Positions 10,719 through 24,700 of a stretch of DNA of 64,000 nucleotides are shown here, piece after piece; positions within the stretch are counted from its first letter, which is position 1, and the number at the start of each line of letters is the position of its first letter. The DNA lies in assembly GCF_043641665.1 (NCBI RefSeq), contig NC_092200.1, forward strand, positions 7,385,694 through 7,449,693, written 5' to 3'. The notes under the pieces are model-generated. The model ran no database searches and was not told the origin of the DNA. It saw nothing but the letters and a program-made list of their open reading frames with translations. Both the position numbers and the translations under genes were made by a program. Source of the DNA: Enoplosus armatus (lineage: Eukaryota > Chordata > Actinopteri > Centrarchiformes > Enoplosidae).

Positions 10719-13700
10719 TCATCTGTAGTACTCTACGTACGACTGCTGTGGAATGAAGTAGCGGCGAGGTGATGCCTTCACCCAGTCCTCGTCTGAGTAG
10801 ATGTGAAAAGGGCAAAGAGTGACCCGAGGTAACGGTAAAGAGATGAAATTGGGGAAGTGCATGAGGAAGGGGCGGTTTCTCAGGGGGGGCAGAATTATAC
10901 CTGCATGACAAGAAAGTGTTACATTTTAGAAACCATTTCTCTACAAACACTTATAAGCTTATAATCAGAAGTCTAAAGTACAGCAGAGTCTTACCTGATG
11001 GCCTGGATATCCTGGCCATGCTGTAAGTCTCTCCCAGCCGAAAGATTGGTTGAGAGCTACTACACAAACAGACGATTAGATTAGATTAAGAACATTTTTT
11101 TGCAGAAGGAACTACCATGTGTACATTACTTTTACATACCTGTCATATAGGGGCAAAAGCACTGTGTTTTTGCGACCAGCAGGTGCAACACATCTGGCCT
11201 TTCTGTACTCTTCTTTTTGGACAGAGCAGAAATAATTCAGCACATCCACCATGCTGAAGGTTGGCGGCTTCCACTTCGCTGTACTCCTGAGGTACAGATA
11301 CCTGTCACGTTCCTGGTGACATGGAAAGAGAGAGGGAAAGCAGTTAATCACTTCTAGGGGCAAGCCAAAACCAGCCACGACAGCAGCGGTCATGCCAATC
11401 AACAACACTGTGACAAGCTCTCATGTACTCCTATTTAGAGGAGTTAAGGTCACAGAAAAGGACATAAGAAGCCGTAGAGAGCCGATTCACAGAGAGAGAG
11501 CTGCTCAGTTTTCAAACACCTGTTCTGTCACACTCAAAAATACTCTAATGGATGGTGGTAATGAACGGGAAAGACGTTTTGTTTTTTCCCCAGATGTAAA
11601 ACAGGAATTGAAGATAGAGAGATTAAGATTTAAATGAAACATGTGTTTGTTACTTTGTATTTGGAGATCCATAACTCTAGCCAATAATCTGCTCTGTCAT
11701 GGAGGCTCGTCCAGATGTCAGACTGGTCCTTCAGCTCCGAGTCCCAGCTCTCCAGCTCTGGCCCCAACCACTGCTCGGCCTCATTTACACCTAATGCAGT
11801 CAGCATACGGAGCACTGTTTCTCTGTTGACAGGACAACAAGATTAAACAACTGTTAGTCATTTCAGAAAGTTTAAATTACACTTTTCAGTTCCTTTGATA
11901 AAACCTGCAATAACACATTTTTTGGCCACTTGGGGGACTCACCGGAAACCCAGTTTTTTAAAAGCCAGAAGAGCGAGAAGCTTTTTCACGAGGTCATAGC
12001 TGGCAGATTTAAGACGCACCAACACATGCAACGTCTCAACAAGCACGGCCCGTTCCACAGGTGACTGAGACACACACACACAGGAGACACAGGACAGTTA
12101 GACACAATCTCAAAATCCACTTCTTAAAATGCACAGTGACACTCTTGAATCCTGGACATACAGTACCATGTGAGGTTTCACAAATGTGGGCACCAAGTCA
12201 AAGAGGCCTTGATAAAGCTTGTCTGTATTCTGTAAGAGTCCCTGGCTGTGCAGCGCCTGCAGTGCAGTGAGGGTCTTAAGCTTAGACGGAGTGCTGCAGG
12301 TGTTTAGATAGACCAGCAGTTGCAAGGAGAAGTCCTCTGGAGACAGGGTGCTTGGGATACACTGCACACAAACACACACTCATCAAGATCTCAACTTGCA
12401 CCAACTTTACCATTGTGCATGATATAACTGCCTGGTGAATAGCAGATATATATGTTTGGCTTAGGCTACCTTTTTATCAGGATACAGGTCTTTAAACCAG
12501 CCTGCATCTGCAAACTGTTCGAGGAACGTCGGCACTTCAGGGGTGGGTTCCTGCGGCGGGAGCGGTGTTGGGGTCTTTGGACGGTGAGGAGGTGGAGTAA
12601 GAGTTTTGGGTATGGGTTCCTCTATTGGAGAAATGATCTCTGGAGGCTACAGGGCCAAGTACAGATATAAATTAGTGCTGCTGTTTTACACATTATTTTG
12701 TCTTCTGTGAATTGAAGACTCTTCATGCTCCTACCTCTTCATCCTTCTCCACTATGACGGGTTTCTTGGGTATGACTTTGGCAACAGGCCATGGCTTGAC
12801 TTTCATCAGGGTCTTTGGTTTAGAGTTTGTCACTGGAGCCTTTTTCTCCTGCAGTTAAGAGAAACAGATCAAAACTTTGCTTCAATACATCTGGCTGATA
12901 TATAACACATTTTTCTGTCTATTACTGTAAACTAACATTCACAAACTGTGTATTCTACTGTACTTTTCTGCAACTAAAGTCTGACTGAGAATTAGGTTTT
13001 GTTTATCATGCAGTTTTTACCTTCTTTTTCTCCACAGTCACAGGAACGTTTAATCTAAATTCAGGGGGGCGGGTGTCCACTTTTAAGGTAGGAGGGTTAC
13101 AGGGCTTGTCTTCATATGGTTCAGGACAAAATGAAAGTTTATCTGGGTCAAAGGTGTCCTCCAAATCAATCTGAAAACACAGCATTATCCTATTATGTTA
13201 TCAAGTTCTCTCTGTATAATGCAAATGTGCAGAACATTCACGTAAAATAGCTTATTTCTGAAAGCTGAAGAAAAAAATACATTTGCATCATGCAGATGTT
13301 ACTTCAAGACATATGGTGAGACACAGACGCTTGTAGATTAATATTGTGTTTTCATCCAGGAATTAGTGTCATATTAAACATTTAAGCTGATGCACACAGG
13401 AGCTAGCTTCAGACTATCACAGTGTATTAAAGGAAAGGTAAAGGTGAGTTGATTATGAAGCTTATATGCCAAAAGTCTATGTGTTCCTGAAAGTATTGAA
13501 AAGAAGCAGGTAAACTGAATGGGGGAAGGAAGATGAAGAAACCTTAATATTGGGGGGCAACCCATATATTATCTTCATGTAGCGATCAAAAGCCTCTTTC
13601 TTGGTTGCTTTTGTGCTGGGAGGCTTCCCTTTTTTGCATTTTACTGAGCCCTGCAGGAGTGCAGCTAGGTCCATGTTCGAGGTCACTAACCTCTCATACT

Positions 13701-16700
13701 CCTGGAACAAGACGATAGATATTCAGGTAGGTATTTAAATACATTTTCGAGCGTGCCATTGACATGCAGTTTCTTAAAATCTACCAATTCACACACCTTC
13801 TGTCTCCACATGTCTTCGGTCAATAATAAATTGCTGCCAATTGCTGCCAATTTCTCTTCCTCATCTTTGTCTGTGCTTGCATCACTGTTTGCACCAATAT
13901 TGCTCATTAGGTCATTGTTTTGGATTATTTCTTTATTTGCGATGATAGGCAGGTCCGGAACAGGCTCAGCACAATAAGTGTAAAGGAGCTGTGAAAATAG
14001 AACGGGATTAAAGAAACATTTTGGGTTTTTTGCAGCTTTGGTTAAAAATGTCCATCAGCCACACTGCAAGCTGACTAGTTACCATTTGTTGGTAATAGTG
14101 TGGCAGGAACTTTGCGCAATTCATCCTGTAAAGATCCCCGCTGATGCCAAGAAACACCCCTCCAAAGCCACTGTAAGCCAGACACTGAGGCACTGCATTC
14201 AGCTGCAGCGTCCTGGAGGGGTCACAGATACATAAAGATACATACATTACTGACTTACTGTATGCTTTTCAAATCTGTAATGCAAAAGATCAGCGGCGGG
14301 TAACCCAACCCAATGAGGTGATTCTCGTCATTCCAGATACACACTGTCCCATCGAGACCGCTGGAGACAAACACCTCTAGATCAGGACACACACACAATC
14401 CTGCAAGAAAACCGAGCACATACAAACAATACAAAACTATCCACAACACTGATTAATTAGGGACACAACATGACACTCAACTCTGTTTTGTTTACTGTTT
14501 TTGTGACCTGTGAAGTGGTCTAAATGTCCTTCCTTGGGTGAGTGATGAGTCTGGCTCTGGTTGAATAGGTTAAAGTACATCAGGTCGTAGGTGCCACTGT
14601 TGGGCTCTTGAAAGGTCAGGGCCAGCTGGGGCCCCAGTGCTGCCAGGTAGACTTGAGGCTGGCCACAGTGCAGGCTCAGCTGTTGGCTGAGGCACTCCTG
14701 GGTGTAGGGGTTTACTCTCCACACCACCACTGTCATGTCCTCACCTTAGGGATTGAGATCAAGTCGTTAAGTCATCACTGGCAAGCATAGGAAAGCAATA
14801 AAGTCAGATTGGGAAATACCTGTGGAGAGGAGGTAGCTGTTCTCAGGGTACACCTGCATTGTGGTGACTCTCTGGCCATTGTGTGCCGGCGTCCTGTACA
14901 AGACCTTCCCATTATCCAATTTCAGAACACTCACACAGCCTCCACTTTGGCCGAGAATGATCAAAAACCTGTCTCAAGCACAGACGTACAATCAATTATG
15001 CTGACATAAAGATACTTTGGCCCCATAGTATATTTACTTTGAAATGTACTAACAGCTGCTAACAAATGCTCACTTATTCTTGGCATCATCAAGAGCTGCC
15101 TTGTTCCTGTGACTACATCCTCTTCTCTCCTGCAAACTCCTCCACTCCTCTAAAGCTTCCTGTGGCTCAGTCACATAACTGTAGAGTACCAGGCAACAAG
15201 CTGGGCCAGGGATCTGCAGACTCTGAGCGTCATCCTCAGTCACATGGTCCCTGTGCTGCCAGGGCCCCTGGCCTCTCTCCTTCCACTCTTGCATCAAAGT
15301 GATTGGATTAGTGAGTGTGTTGGCTTGGAGCACCGTACCTGCCTCAGTCAAAGCCAACAGAATCTCTTTTTGCAGGCAGTAATCAGCACACAAAATCCTC
15401 TGCTTTGCCTTGAAGGAAGTCAACACTGAACCTGTTTCTGCAGCCACAAGCATGATATTACTGTCCCCGCTGACGCAGAGAACTCGTGTAGGGTAAGGAG
15501 CAGGGAAGGGGGAAACTAGGATTTGTCTCAGTGGGGCAACTTCATCCCCTTTGAGTCTACAATGGAGGGTGTACAAGGTTCTGATGGTCCAGAAGTCGAC
15601 TCCCTGATGAGAGAAGGAGAAGAAAGTATCTCCCTTTCTAGTGCCTCCTATGCACAACAGAGGGTTTTTCTGCTCTGTGTGGACACACTCGATCCCATCA
15701 CCCTCTTCCACGTTCCAGCAACGGATCGTGCCATCAACAGAGGCTGATAACAACATGCTTAATGCAGGGCAGTAAAACAGCGAGTTCACTACACCTGGAC
15801 ACAAATAAACAAATAATTTTAACATTATGTCTAATCATAAAAAGGAATGAAAAGAATGTGGATAGACGTTATGACTTTACCATTATGTCCTGCAAAAGAC
15901 ACACGAAGTTCCCAATCTGGACCCCATATTCTAATGGAGAGCTCTTGAGATGCAGTAATCAAACAGTCCAGTTGAGAGCAGTACACCACTGCAGTGATAT
16001 CTCTGTAAAACATAACTTGTTAATCTTTCTGCAAAAAAATTCAACCCTCCACCAATCACATCACATGTACCCATACACACTGTGAGCCAGGATCCCTCTT
16101 GTGCTCTAAAACCTTCCCGGCCTCGAGGTCGACCACTGTCACGACCCACTCGCACACAACAAAGGCTCTGTGGGGCCTGCCAGACTGTGGGGGAGCCAAT
16201 GCCATTTGAGTGAAAGTGCTGTGCTGCAGCCCCTCCTTTATCTTCACCTTACACCTCATGAGCCTCACCGACCACACGCACACATTCCCCACACCTGCGG
16301 TCACCAACTCTGTGGAGTGTTCTGCAGCCTGACACACACGTATGTCAAGGGCATCGTGAGCAACATCCAGGGTGCGTAACTCACAGTCCAGAAGTGTGAA
16401 GACAGGCCCTGGGCCCCAACCCACCAGACAGCCAGAGATCTTTGTGGCAGTGAGGCCCATAAAAGGGAGGTGTGCTAAGGAAGTCTGCTTGTGGCCATCA
16501 GCTTTGTAAAGGCAAACTGTGTTGTCTGAATGGAGGCTAATGAATGCTGCAGCAGCTTCAGAATACATCATGAAACGAACAGGACTGTCACAGGAGAAAT
16601 GCTGTAGGTGATGGAGGCCATGTGTGAACACATGCTGCTTGCTCTTCGAGTCTTTTACCTAGAGAGTCAAACATAGAGAAAGAATATAAGGTGTGTAAGT

Positions 16701-16892
16701 CCTCTGGAAGAGCACAAAGCAGGTAAGAATCATATTGACATGGTCTACCTTGCCCGTAGCTGGCTTCATGTCCTGCTTGGACAAATTCTGCTTTCCAAGT
16801 GACTCATTTGATGTCCCATTCCCTTGAGACGGCAGCCTAAGGGTGAGACTGGGGAAGACTACTGTTGATGTCTCCTCTCCTGGGGCCACCAT
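10719..16892 (-). CDS. wdr97: WDR97-like WD40-repeat protein, 19 coding exons
   Basis: Coding exons in transcript order: 16892-16749, 16658-16081, 16002-15881, 15794-15074, 14968-14820, 14744-14508, 14400-14310, 14212-14083, 13988-13797, 13701-13543, 13170-13021, 12848-12735, 12646-12470, 12361-12167, 12064-11943, 11822-11654, 11312-11140, 11059-10995, 10900-10719; 1289 aa, all in frame. The ATG at 16892 has an in-frame TAG a few codons upstream. Seen: WD-type blades such as LSIRIWGPDWEL, GTIRCWNVEEG, DMTVVVWRV and GTVCIWNDENH, apparently in two propellers (about residues 60-520 and 520-740). A Lys/Pro-rich linker follows (about 840-960), then a helical C-terminal part (about 970-1180) and a conserved-looking tail ending VEYYR. 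WDR97 (KIAA1875) is the best fit by domain layout and by human 8q24.3 synteny with LRRC14. WDR87 shares similar blades and is the main alternative. A noncoding 5' exon is likely (acceptor near 16960, good donors near 17476 and 17604). Function is unproven; an X-box upstream suggests a cilium or flagellum role. Confidence 0.78.
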
Positions 16893-17764
16893 CTCCACCA
16901 CTCTCTACTCTCTTTTTTTGCTGGAGGCTATGTGACAGTTACTTGTGCAGGGTATGCTAGAAAAACACAAAGTCATATTTTATATGCATGCCCAGTGTGT
17001 TCAAATATTATTTTCTTGTCTGCTTTAAAAAGAGTAGTTAACAAAATGTAACATGCTATAAACACAATCTACCCAAATGATCTCAGTACCTGTCAAACCG
17101 TTTGCAATTACTGCTTTGTCACCCTTACACTCACATAGCAAAATCAATCAAATAATTTGAAATACCTAATAGCTTTTGCAACTCTTTTAGCTGTAGACGC
17201 CTGATTCTACCCATCATTCTTGGATTAGAGACATTAAAAGGGTTGTAAAATTGTAGGAAAACATGGAGGCCATCTTTTCCCTACTTTCTGTTATCTGTTC
17301 TGTTTTATACTATTTTAATATCTGAACTGAAGGCAGACGTTTCACTTGTTGTCTATCACGTATGTGGAAATTGAACAAATGCAGGCATATATATTAAGTA
17401 AACGAATTAAAAACTGGAAAAAAAACATGGTTTCAAGTTATAAGCCAACCAAACAACAAACAAAAGTAACTCACCTTGTAGCTACTCCTTTAGCTAAAGA
17501 GTAGCTTACATCAGTTTGTTTTTGGGTCTTCAATAAAGTTAAAGATTTGTAACGTTCGGTATTAGCCTAAAAGGTGGGTAAACTAAGTTAAACTTTGTCT
17601 TTACCTTCCACCAACTAGTAGTTAGGTAGCCCGGACGCAGCAGTACGTCTGTAATCTATACAAGTGTTAAGTTAATTTAGCTAAAAATAATGGAACAACG
17701 GTAGCATAGGTGTGCTAAAAGTTTGTTCTGTCGGGTCCCAGCTCAGTCGAAGGGCTCAGTCTGT
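16893..17764 (-). other. 5' UTR and leader intron(s) of wdr97
   Basis: On the minus strand a strong acceptor (TTTGTGTTTTTCTAG) lies at about 16960 just upstream of the start exon. Strong donors GCTACAAG/GTGAGT (about 17476) and GTGGAAG/GTAAAG (about 17604) lie further upstream. This implies one or two noncoding leader exons with a transcription start between roughly 17620 and 17750. No open frame of note is present. Confidence 0.5.
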
Positions 17765-17777
17765 GTTGCTAGGCAAC
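17765..17777. promoter_or_regulatory. RFX X-box in the wdr97 promoter
   Basis: GTTGCTAGGCAAC is two inverted half-sites, GTTGCT and GGCAAC, with a 1-nt spacer. It matches the RFX-family X-box (RYYNYY N1-3 RRNRAC). A further half-site, CGGCAAC, follows 10 nt on. It lies about 160 nt upstream of the outermost leader-exon donor, which is the usual proximal position in ciliary promoters. Confidence 0.75.
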
Positions 17778-18323
17778 GGGTCGCTCGGCAACATCCATGG
17801 CTGCAGGTCGCACAACTTTGACCTGAAGCAGCGAAATGGTTTCTAAATGGTAATAATTGCGCAAATAAAGGTCATACCAACCATTGAGGACGCTAAAGCC
17901 ACGTCCTCAGAGTTTTTTCAAGGGATTTGAGATGTTTAGGAGCCTGGGGAGGGGGTTTACTTTACCGGACATTTTATAGGCATACAATACTTTATATTAC
18001 ATTTTGACTACAATAAATAAATAAAGGATTCATTATTTCACCACCAGGATTGTAGTCTTGACATTGGCAGAATCCATGTGTCTCCAAATTTCTTTCTGAT
18101 TCACTTTTTTTAATGAAATAAAATGTTCCTCTTTCTTAGCTCATGAAAATCATGACATTCTGAATTCACGCAAGTAAAATTTAGGGACAATATAACTGAG
18201 CTGTTAAGTAAATTGTTCAATAATCAAAACATTTTCAAGACTTTTTCTAAAATGTTGGCCCTTGTTGAGCTTGAGTTACACAAAAATAAAATTTTCATAG
18301 CATTAAATAACAGATATACTCAG
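17778..18323. other. Spacer between dync2i1 3' end and wdr97 promoter
   Basis: This is a same-strand head-to-tail spacer, AT-rich, with several short poly-A and poly-T runs. I see no gene, no repeat I recognise and no further regulatory motif. Confidence 0.5.
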
Positions 18324-18329
18324 TTTATT
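18324..18329 (-). promoter_or_regulatory. Poly(A) signal AATAAA for dync2i1
   Basis: Plus-strand TTTATT reads AATAAA on the gene strand, about 370 nt beyond the dync2i1 stop. It gives a plausible 3' UTR length. Confidence 0.5.
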
Positions 18330-18700
18330 GTATAAAAATTAAACTTGTTAATACTGTACAAATATTTTACATTCATGGAACAGTAGAAATATGTACATCA
18401 ACAAACATTATATATTTCTTATAATGTATTTATGGAGGATGTTACATGTAGTGTGGCCCCTATAGAGGATCTTTGGTATTTAGCCACATTCTTCTTATAG
18501 TCCAATGTTAATGTAAGATTCTTCTAGCCATGTGTAACACACATCAAATCTAAATATGACATATACTATACAAAGTGACTGTGACAAAAACAGATTTATA
18601 AATTGATCTTTATGCTCTTCCAGAGTTTAAAAATGCAGTCAATCTTTTGAATTAGCACAAACACACCAGTCTAAATGCAGTCATACAGGATGAAAGTGTT

Positions 18701-21700
18701 TCAGAAGGCTTCAGTCATCATACTCTCCAACTTCTCCTCTTCTGCAGTAACGGGCACAGTAAAATCTCTTGTGAAATACTGCATTTCTATTTTTCCTGAC
18801 TCGTGTGCCAGTACTATTCCTGAATATGTGTTTTGTTGTCCTGAGTCTCCAAACACAGCCATTGCTGTCACCCTGAGAAGAGAGCAGAACACACATCAAT
18901 ATAACAAATCTAAAATTCCTCAGAAAAATCATCCCTCATGTCTGTCCGGCGTTACCTGTCAGAATTTACGCTTTCGGTGACCACAGGCTCGGTGTCATTT
19001 TTCAGCAGGTCCCATATGTGGAGGTTAGAGGCTGCATCGAGCACACAGAAGACTGTTGGTCTGGTTTGGGCCCACTGCAGTGAGACCACTGGTTCACCAG
19101 TTGTACCATTATTCCACTCTGCCACAGGCTGCTCATGACTGACTGCATGCAGTCTGATGCTGCCATCCCCACAACCCACCTGGAATAAGGACAGGCAAAA
19201 CAAGTTTTAAAAATATATAATATAGTATATTATTGTTTTAGTTTATCTTTTATATCAATGGTACTTTGTGTATTTTTTTACTTATTAGTATGCTCACCAA
19301 GGCAACTTTATTGTTCTTGCTGTAATGGCAATAAAGTAAACTCAAACTCAAATCATTACTATCTCTCAAATGGAACATAATCAAAAAAAGCTAGCAGTTT
19401 CCAAGCTAATCTAATTTGGGGAAAAAACAAATAACTTTGCACTCTCACCAAGAACAAGCGTTGCCTGAAGGGAGAAAAGTGGATTGAGCTGACATCAACA
19501 GGTCGGACTCCAGCCTCCTGAAACCTGTAAAACTTTGGTGGAGCCTTCAAACCGTGACTCGTTCCATGATTGACCAGACCCTGGACAGAAATTATATTAA
19601 TACACTGTCACAAAATGACAGAAAAGGGCACTGGGGTCCGAATACTTTGAGAGGGTTAATTTGAAAGGATATCACACTATTGAAGACAAGATTACGCTCA
19701 CCATATTGGTGCCAATAAAGAAATGATTGGAGTCTGTTGGAAGGAATTTTAAATGAAGCGCCTGTAACGGCCCTGTTTTCACTGAATCTCGAGGCGATAC
19801 CCTGAGAGCCAGATAGATCAAGAGAGGGAGAAAAATGCCAAACCACAGGTCAAAGGTTGCAACATTCCCAGCCAAAAACAAACAACACGTGGAACACGAC
19901 ACTGCATCCCATTCACACTGCACATACATGACTGCTTATATGTTCCCATCAAATGTTGAGGTGAAAAAAACAACAGCCCACAGTGCATAACAAACAAGAT
20001 CGTATGACCACGGCGGAGCAGCTGTGTTACACTGGCCAAAGACATTGTAGGGTATTTTGAGCCGAGTGGCTGGCAGTGACGGATGATCATCACAAGCTAT
20101 TTATCAATCTCACCTCTCAGCAGTGAGGAGGGAGGAGCTGTGAAGTAACTTTACTTTGCCCCCAGGCCTGAGCCCTGCAAGAGAGAACGACAGACTGAAG
20201 CTGTTACCACATGTGTGAGAAAGATGAGTACATTCATGGAAAAAAGAGGGTGTGCTCTAAAACGTGACTGCCTTACCTAGATCTGTTGGCGAGCCTGCCT
20301 CGTTGGCTTTTGGGAGTTCCACTACCACCTAAAGGACACAGAGAGGAAATCACACAAGTCCATCATGGCATACTTATTTAGGGTACAATCATGCTGAAAG
20401 TTTTGGAACAGTCCCATCATTTTGAGGGATGTAAACAGGAAGTATAATGTCCATGGAGTTAGCTGTGGGCTAAAACTTGTGCCCCATTTGTTTACATTTT
20501 GGCAAATTGGCACCAATAAAAGCATGCCGAATTAGCTATTAGCCATTCATCTTTGCCATGGATGTACAGAACAGTCACTGTATTACTTTGATACTGAAAA
20601 AAAAAATGTGAGGATTCTCAGGCAAGCTCTGGAGTTATAAGGAGCATCTTTTTTTCTATGATTTCTAATCAGGTTTATGGTCATTTATTCGCGATGGACA
20701 TAATGGAGATATCCTCTGTAAATGTAAGTCACGCTGAATCTGAAAATATTCATGTCTGTGTGTTTAAATTAGAGTTTAGATTTTAGAGAGTTATGACTCT
20801 GAGAAGGAGTGTGATTTTTGATGCAAATTGCAGCAATCAGGCGTTAAGGGTTTTGCCTCCATGAGCTGCGTGTTACAGCCACTGCTGCTGCAACTGCTGA
20901 TCCTGTAGGTGAGCAGGCGGGCAAAACAAACACCAGCATGCACCTGCCACTTTCACCTCACACAGTATCTTCACCTCACGTCCCTCCCTGTGTGACCCCC
21001 CCCCCCCCCCCCCCCCCCCCCCCAACTCTCCCATGTACCCCCCCACCACGAGGTATCCCTCTGCTGTAGAGAGAAAATATGTAGGATCTACTTCATTGCC
21101 CAACCTACCCAGAAATTCAAAACCCCATTTTCATCCAGAGAAGCCAGCTGGAATGACAATCCTGACGACTCTGGATTATGAAACACAATGACAATCAAGT
21201 GTTAATAACAAAAACATTTATAAAATGATACGCAAGATCTTCAATCAATGTGTTAACCATTCCTACACCATTCCATACCTTCCTCAGATGCCAAAAGGGG
21301 GACCTCTGGCCTCAGCCCCCCTGCTACAGAGGAGGGGACAACTTCTACGGACGTCACAGATGAGAAATGGCCTGAACCGGCCATCACTGCATCTGTTTTG
21401 ACAAGGTGACAAAAGCGAGGATATCAGCACACACTGAATCAACACCACTGTTACGTAAGAAGACAGCCTCTGAACTTTAAGTGAGAGAAAGGGCAGAGGC
21501 AGTCCTGAATCACCACATGCAGTGAATAAGGATGTTTGCCATTTAGTGCCTGCTGACATTCATTTCCTTGGGACTGCAGTGCAAAGTGTGACATACACAA
21601 CAACAAAGATGACCGAGTGAAAGATCAAGGGGCTTTATATTCTCAAAATAAGGGCAGGCAAAAAAAGCTCCGTGAACACATGCTTGTAAGGTTGTAGATA

Positions 21701-24700
21701 TTAGCATGGCCAATGACATGGTATATTTTCAGGGAAACAAGGTATCTGCAGGTCTTGAAAAGGCTTACAAAGCACTGATTTTTCAAAAAAACATTTAATT
21801 TACAAATGTCTTGAATATTTTTTCATAGTAACATTACTGCTAAAATGTTTTTATATGCAGTTTTAGCAAAAAACAGTGCTATTGTTCCAGACCTCTGACT
21901 GAAAATGCATATGTGGACCTTAAATAAATTATAATTTTTTTATTGATGAATTCATCCATCCATGGATTTTCTGCTGCTTATCCTGTCAATGTCATGTTTA
22001 ATTATAAATTATTTATATTACTAGAATCATTGTTATATACTGCTGGCAAGTTCTGACAGAAATGTGACATAAATATCAATACATTCATGCACTTGGTAAG
22101 TCATTCTAAGCCTCATCATCCCTGCTGGTTTTCAATTATATTTTTCATTCTTTGGCCGGTATGACTGGTATATGAAACAGGTATTAAATTGCATTCTATG
22201 TGGTTTTAAAAATGTCTAAAAAGTCTTAAATTTAACTTGGTACACCCAGGGGAAATCACAACCTTCTTTATATAATGACAACATTTCCAGCATAGAGGAC
22301 CAGAGAAGGAAGTGTCATATAAAACACAGGAAAGTTATTAATATGGTGGAGTGAAATTGTCTGAAAATCTCGGCTTCAAACTCATGCATGAACAGGAATT
22401 TATCTGTGGTATTATCGTATCGGCCAGTGCATCTCCATGTATTGAAAATACATTGAATTCTGAGGTCAACTATCATCGGTAACATACCAGTGGAGAAGGT
22501 GGGCTGTCGGAAAGTCCACTCCTCCTCCCCTATCTTCAAGCGGTAATGGTTACTAGCATGCTCCCTCAGGTCCCACAGCAGCACAGAGCCGACCGATGTG
22601 CCTGCAAACACCAATATGGCCTTTCCAGGGCTGAAGCAGCAACACTGCACCTGCAGCAGTGAGCATTGAAAGGGGGACATTTGGTTCCTCTGCGAGTTCT
22701 TCGCAAACTTGATTTCAGGCCAGAAAATCATAAATCATGTGGAGAATTACACTGCAGTTTTGATTGTCATTGTTATTTTCAGGGGGCAAGCAGAGCAATA
22801 AGTCCTGCTGATTAACGTTGAGTGTGTTGAAGGTTCTGAAAATGTCACCTCAGATTCGTAGAAAAGGACTTTTTGAGGTCTGGAAGGCTCCCAGATGTTC
22901 CAAATACAGATGATGGTGCAGCTGTCAAGACGCACAGCACTGGGCTTAGTTGTGGGGCTGTGGACTGACATCATGGTGTGCCTCTGGACCTGAGAGAAGT
23001 GCACCAGGCTGATGTGGCGACCTGCAATTGACAAACAAACTCAACCATCAACCAATCCCTGAGAAGACGACTACCTGAGTAGATGGATGTGCTGGTTTAT
23101 ACAACATGTTCTGAACAACTGCTATGGTCCACAAGGTACAACTAACAACTGATGAAATACTAATGAGAATAAAGTGGTTTGTGAGGGCAATTAGTGCAAG
23201 AACAAAATGTATTTGTGTACCATAAAGAAAAGGCAACTTGGTGTTGAGCTGTAAACTTCCATCGCTGAAAGACAGCGTGTCTGTTTGAGACCTCAGCTTC
23301 CTCAGGGATTTTCTCTCAGCCAGATCCTCTTCCAACAGGACAACCATGACCTGGATTCAGTCACAAAAGACAAGAGGCGTTAGCTTTGGCCACAAAAACC
23401 TGCATGTAGGAAGTCCAGAGCTGTTACATTTTTAAAACTGTGTACGAGTAAAAAAAGTAACCTGTGAGGCTGAGCTCAGAAATGCTGTCAGACGCTGTGA
23501 ATCAAAGTTCATTTCACTCATGGTTTTGTCTCGTGCTTCCTGGGAGAGGTTTGGATCTGTCAAAACAAAAACACAGTTGTTGAACTCTACATGCAAACGC
23601 TGAGTTCACTGGAGAAAAGAATCATGGCTTTTCCTTCCTCACCACCACAGGCTCCATGGTGCTCTGGAGGATGCTGCGTCCACTTCTCACACACCTCTAT
23701 CTCCTCTGTCTGAACGTCTCGGTCTGTATTATCCTCATTACACTGAATGTAAGCCTGACAAGGAAGAAGCTTTCACGTTATTTTTACGGTAAAACATTAT
23801 TATTATTATTATTATTAATTATTTATTTTTCTCTTTTATAATTTGGTTCCCGGTATCTGTGTAAGTAAAAGAGAACAAATACCGACCTGCTTAGTGTTGG
23901 CAGTTCCAAAGCTTCTAATATACATGTCATATTCATTAACAGGTGGCAGATCCAAAAGGGAGAAAGTCATCGAGAAATCCAGATCAATTAAGCGAAGAAG
24001 CTCTGTACTGCGTTTCCTGTAGTCAGAATAAAATACACATTGAAGGTACAATTGAAACATATCCATTTAACATGAAGATGTGTTTTTGCCAGTAAACATA
24101 CTTCTGTTTTGTGGCAACTTTCTTGCTGACTTCACGCTGCTTTGCGGCCACAAAGTCGATAAACTTCCCACGTTGGGAGGCTCTATTCGGGTTCTTTTCA
24201 GATCCTATTAACAGAGCAACAAAGATGCATTATATCCCCTATAATTCTGCACAAAATATGCAGACGTGAAGCAAGAAATCTGGGTTCACTGTAACATGCA
24301 ATAACACCAAGTGCTTTACTTAAAATACATATTTTAGACAAAAGAAAGAACAGTACCTCTGGACCACTTAGGCCTGTCTTCCTCCTCTCTGCTTGTAGTT
24401 TGTCTGGACTGAGCTGTTCCGACTCTCTCGTTCTCTTCATCCATGGCTCTCTGAATTGCTTCAATTTCCTTTCTCCTTTGGGCTGTAAGTTCCTCCCTCT
24501 CTTCACCCAGCTCTGGATGCTCTGGTTCCTTCTCGTTCTCACCTTCATCTGCGCTCTCATCCATCTCCTCAAAATCCTCCTCATAATCCTTTGAACGGAG
24601 AAATGTATCACTTATTACATACAATATGTTTGACGCAAAATAAAAACAATAAACAAGATGCTATGAGCACTCATAAAAGCACCGAATACTCACCAGTTTC

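Noticed and set aside
16899..16901. GTG as an upstream start for wdr97
   Set aside because: The in-frame ATG at 16892 follows three codons later and an in-frame TAG lies just upstream, so ATG is the sensible start.
19270..19350. Possible repeat tail (GTAATGGCAATAAAGTAAAC) in dync2i1 intron 21
   Set aside because: It resembles tails of fish retroelements, but it is too short and has no identifiable body.
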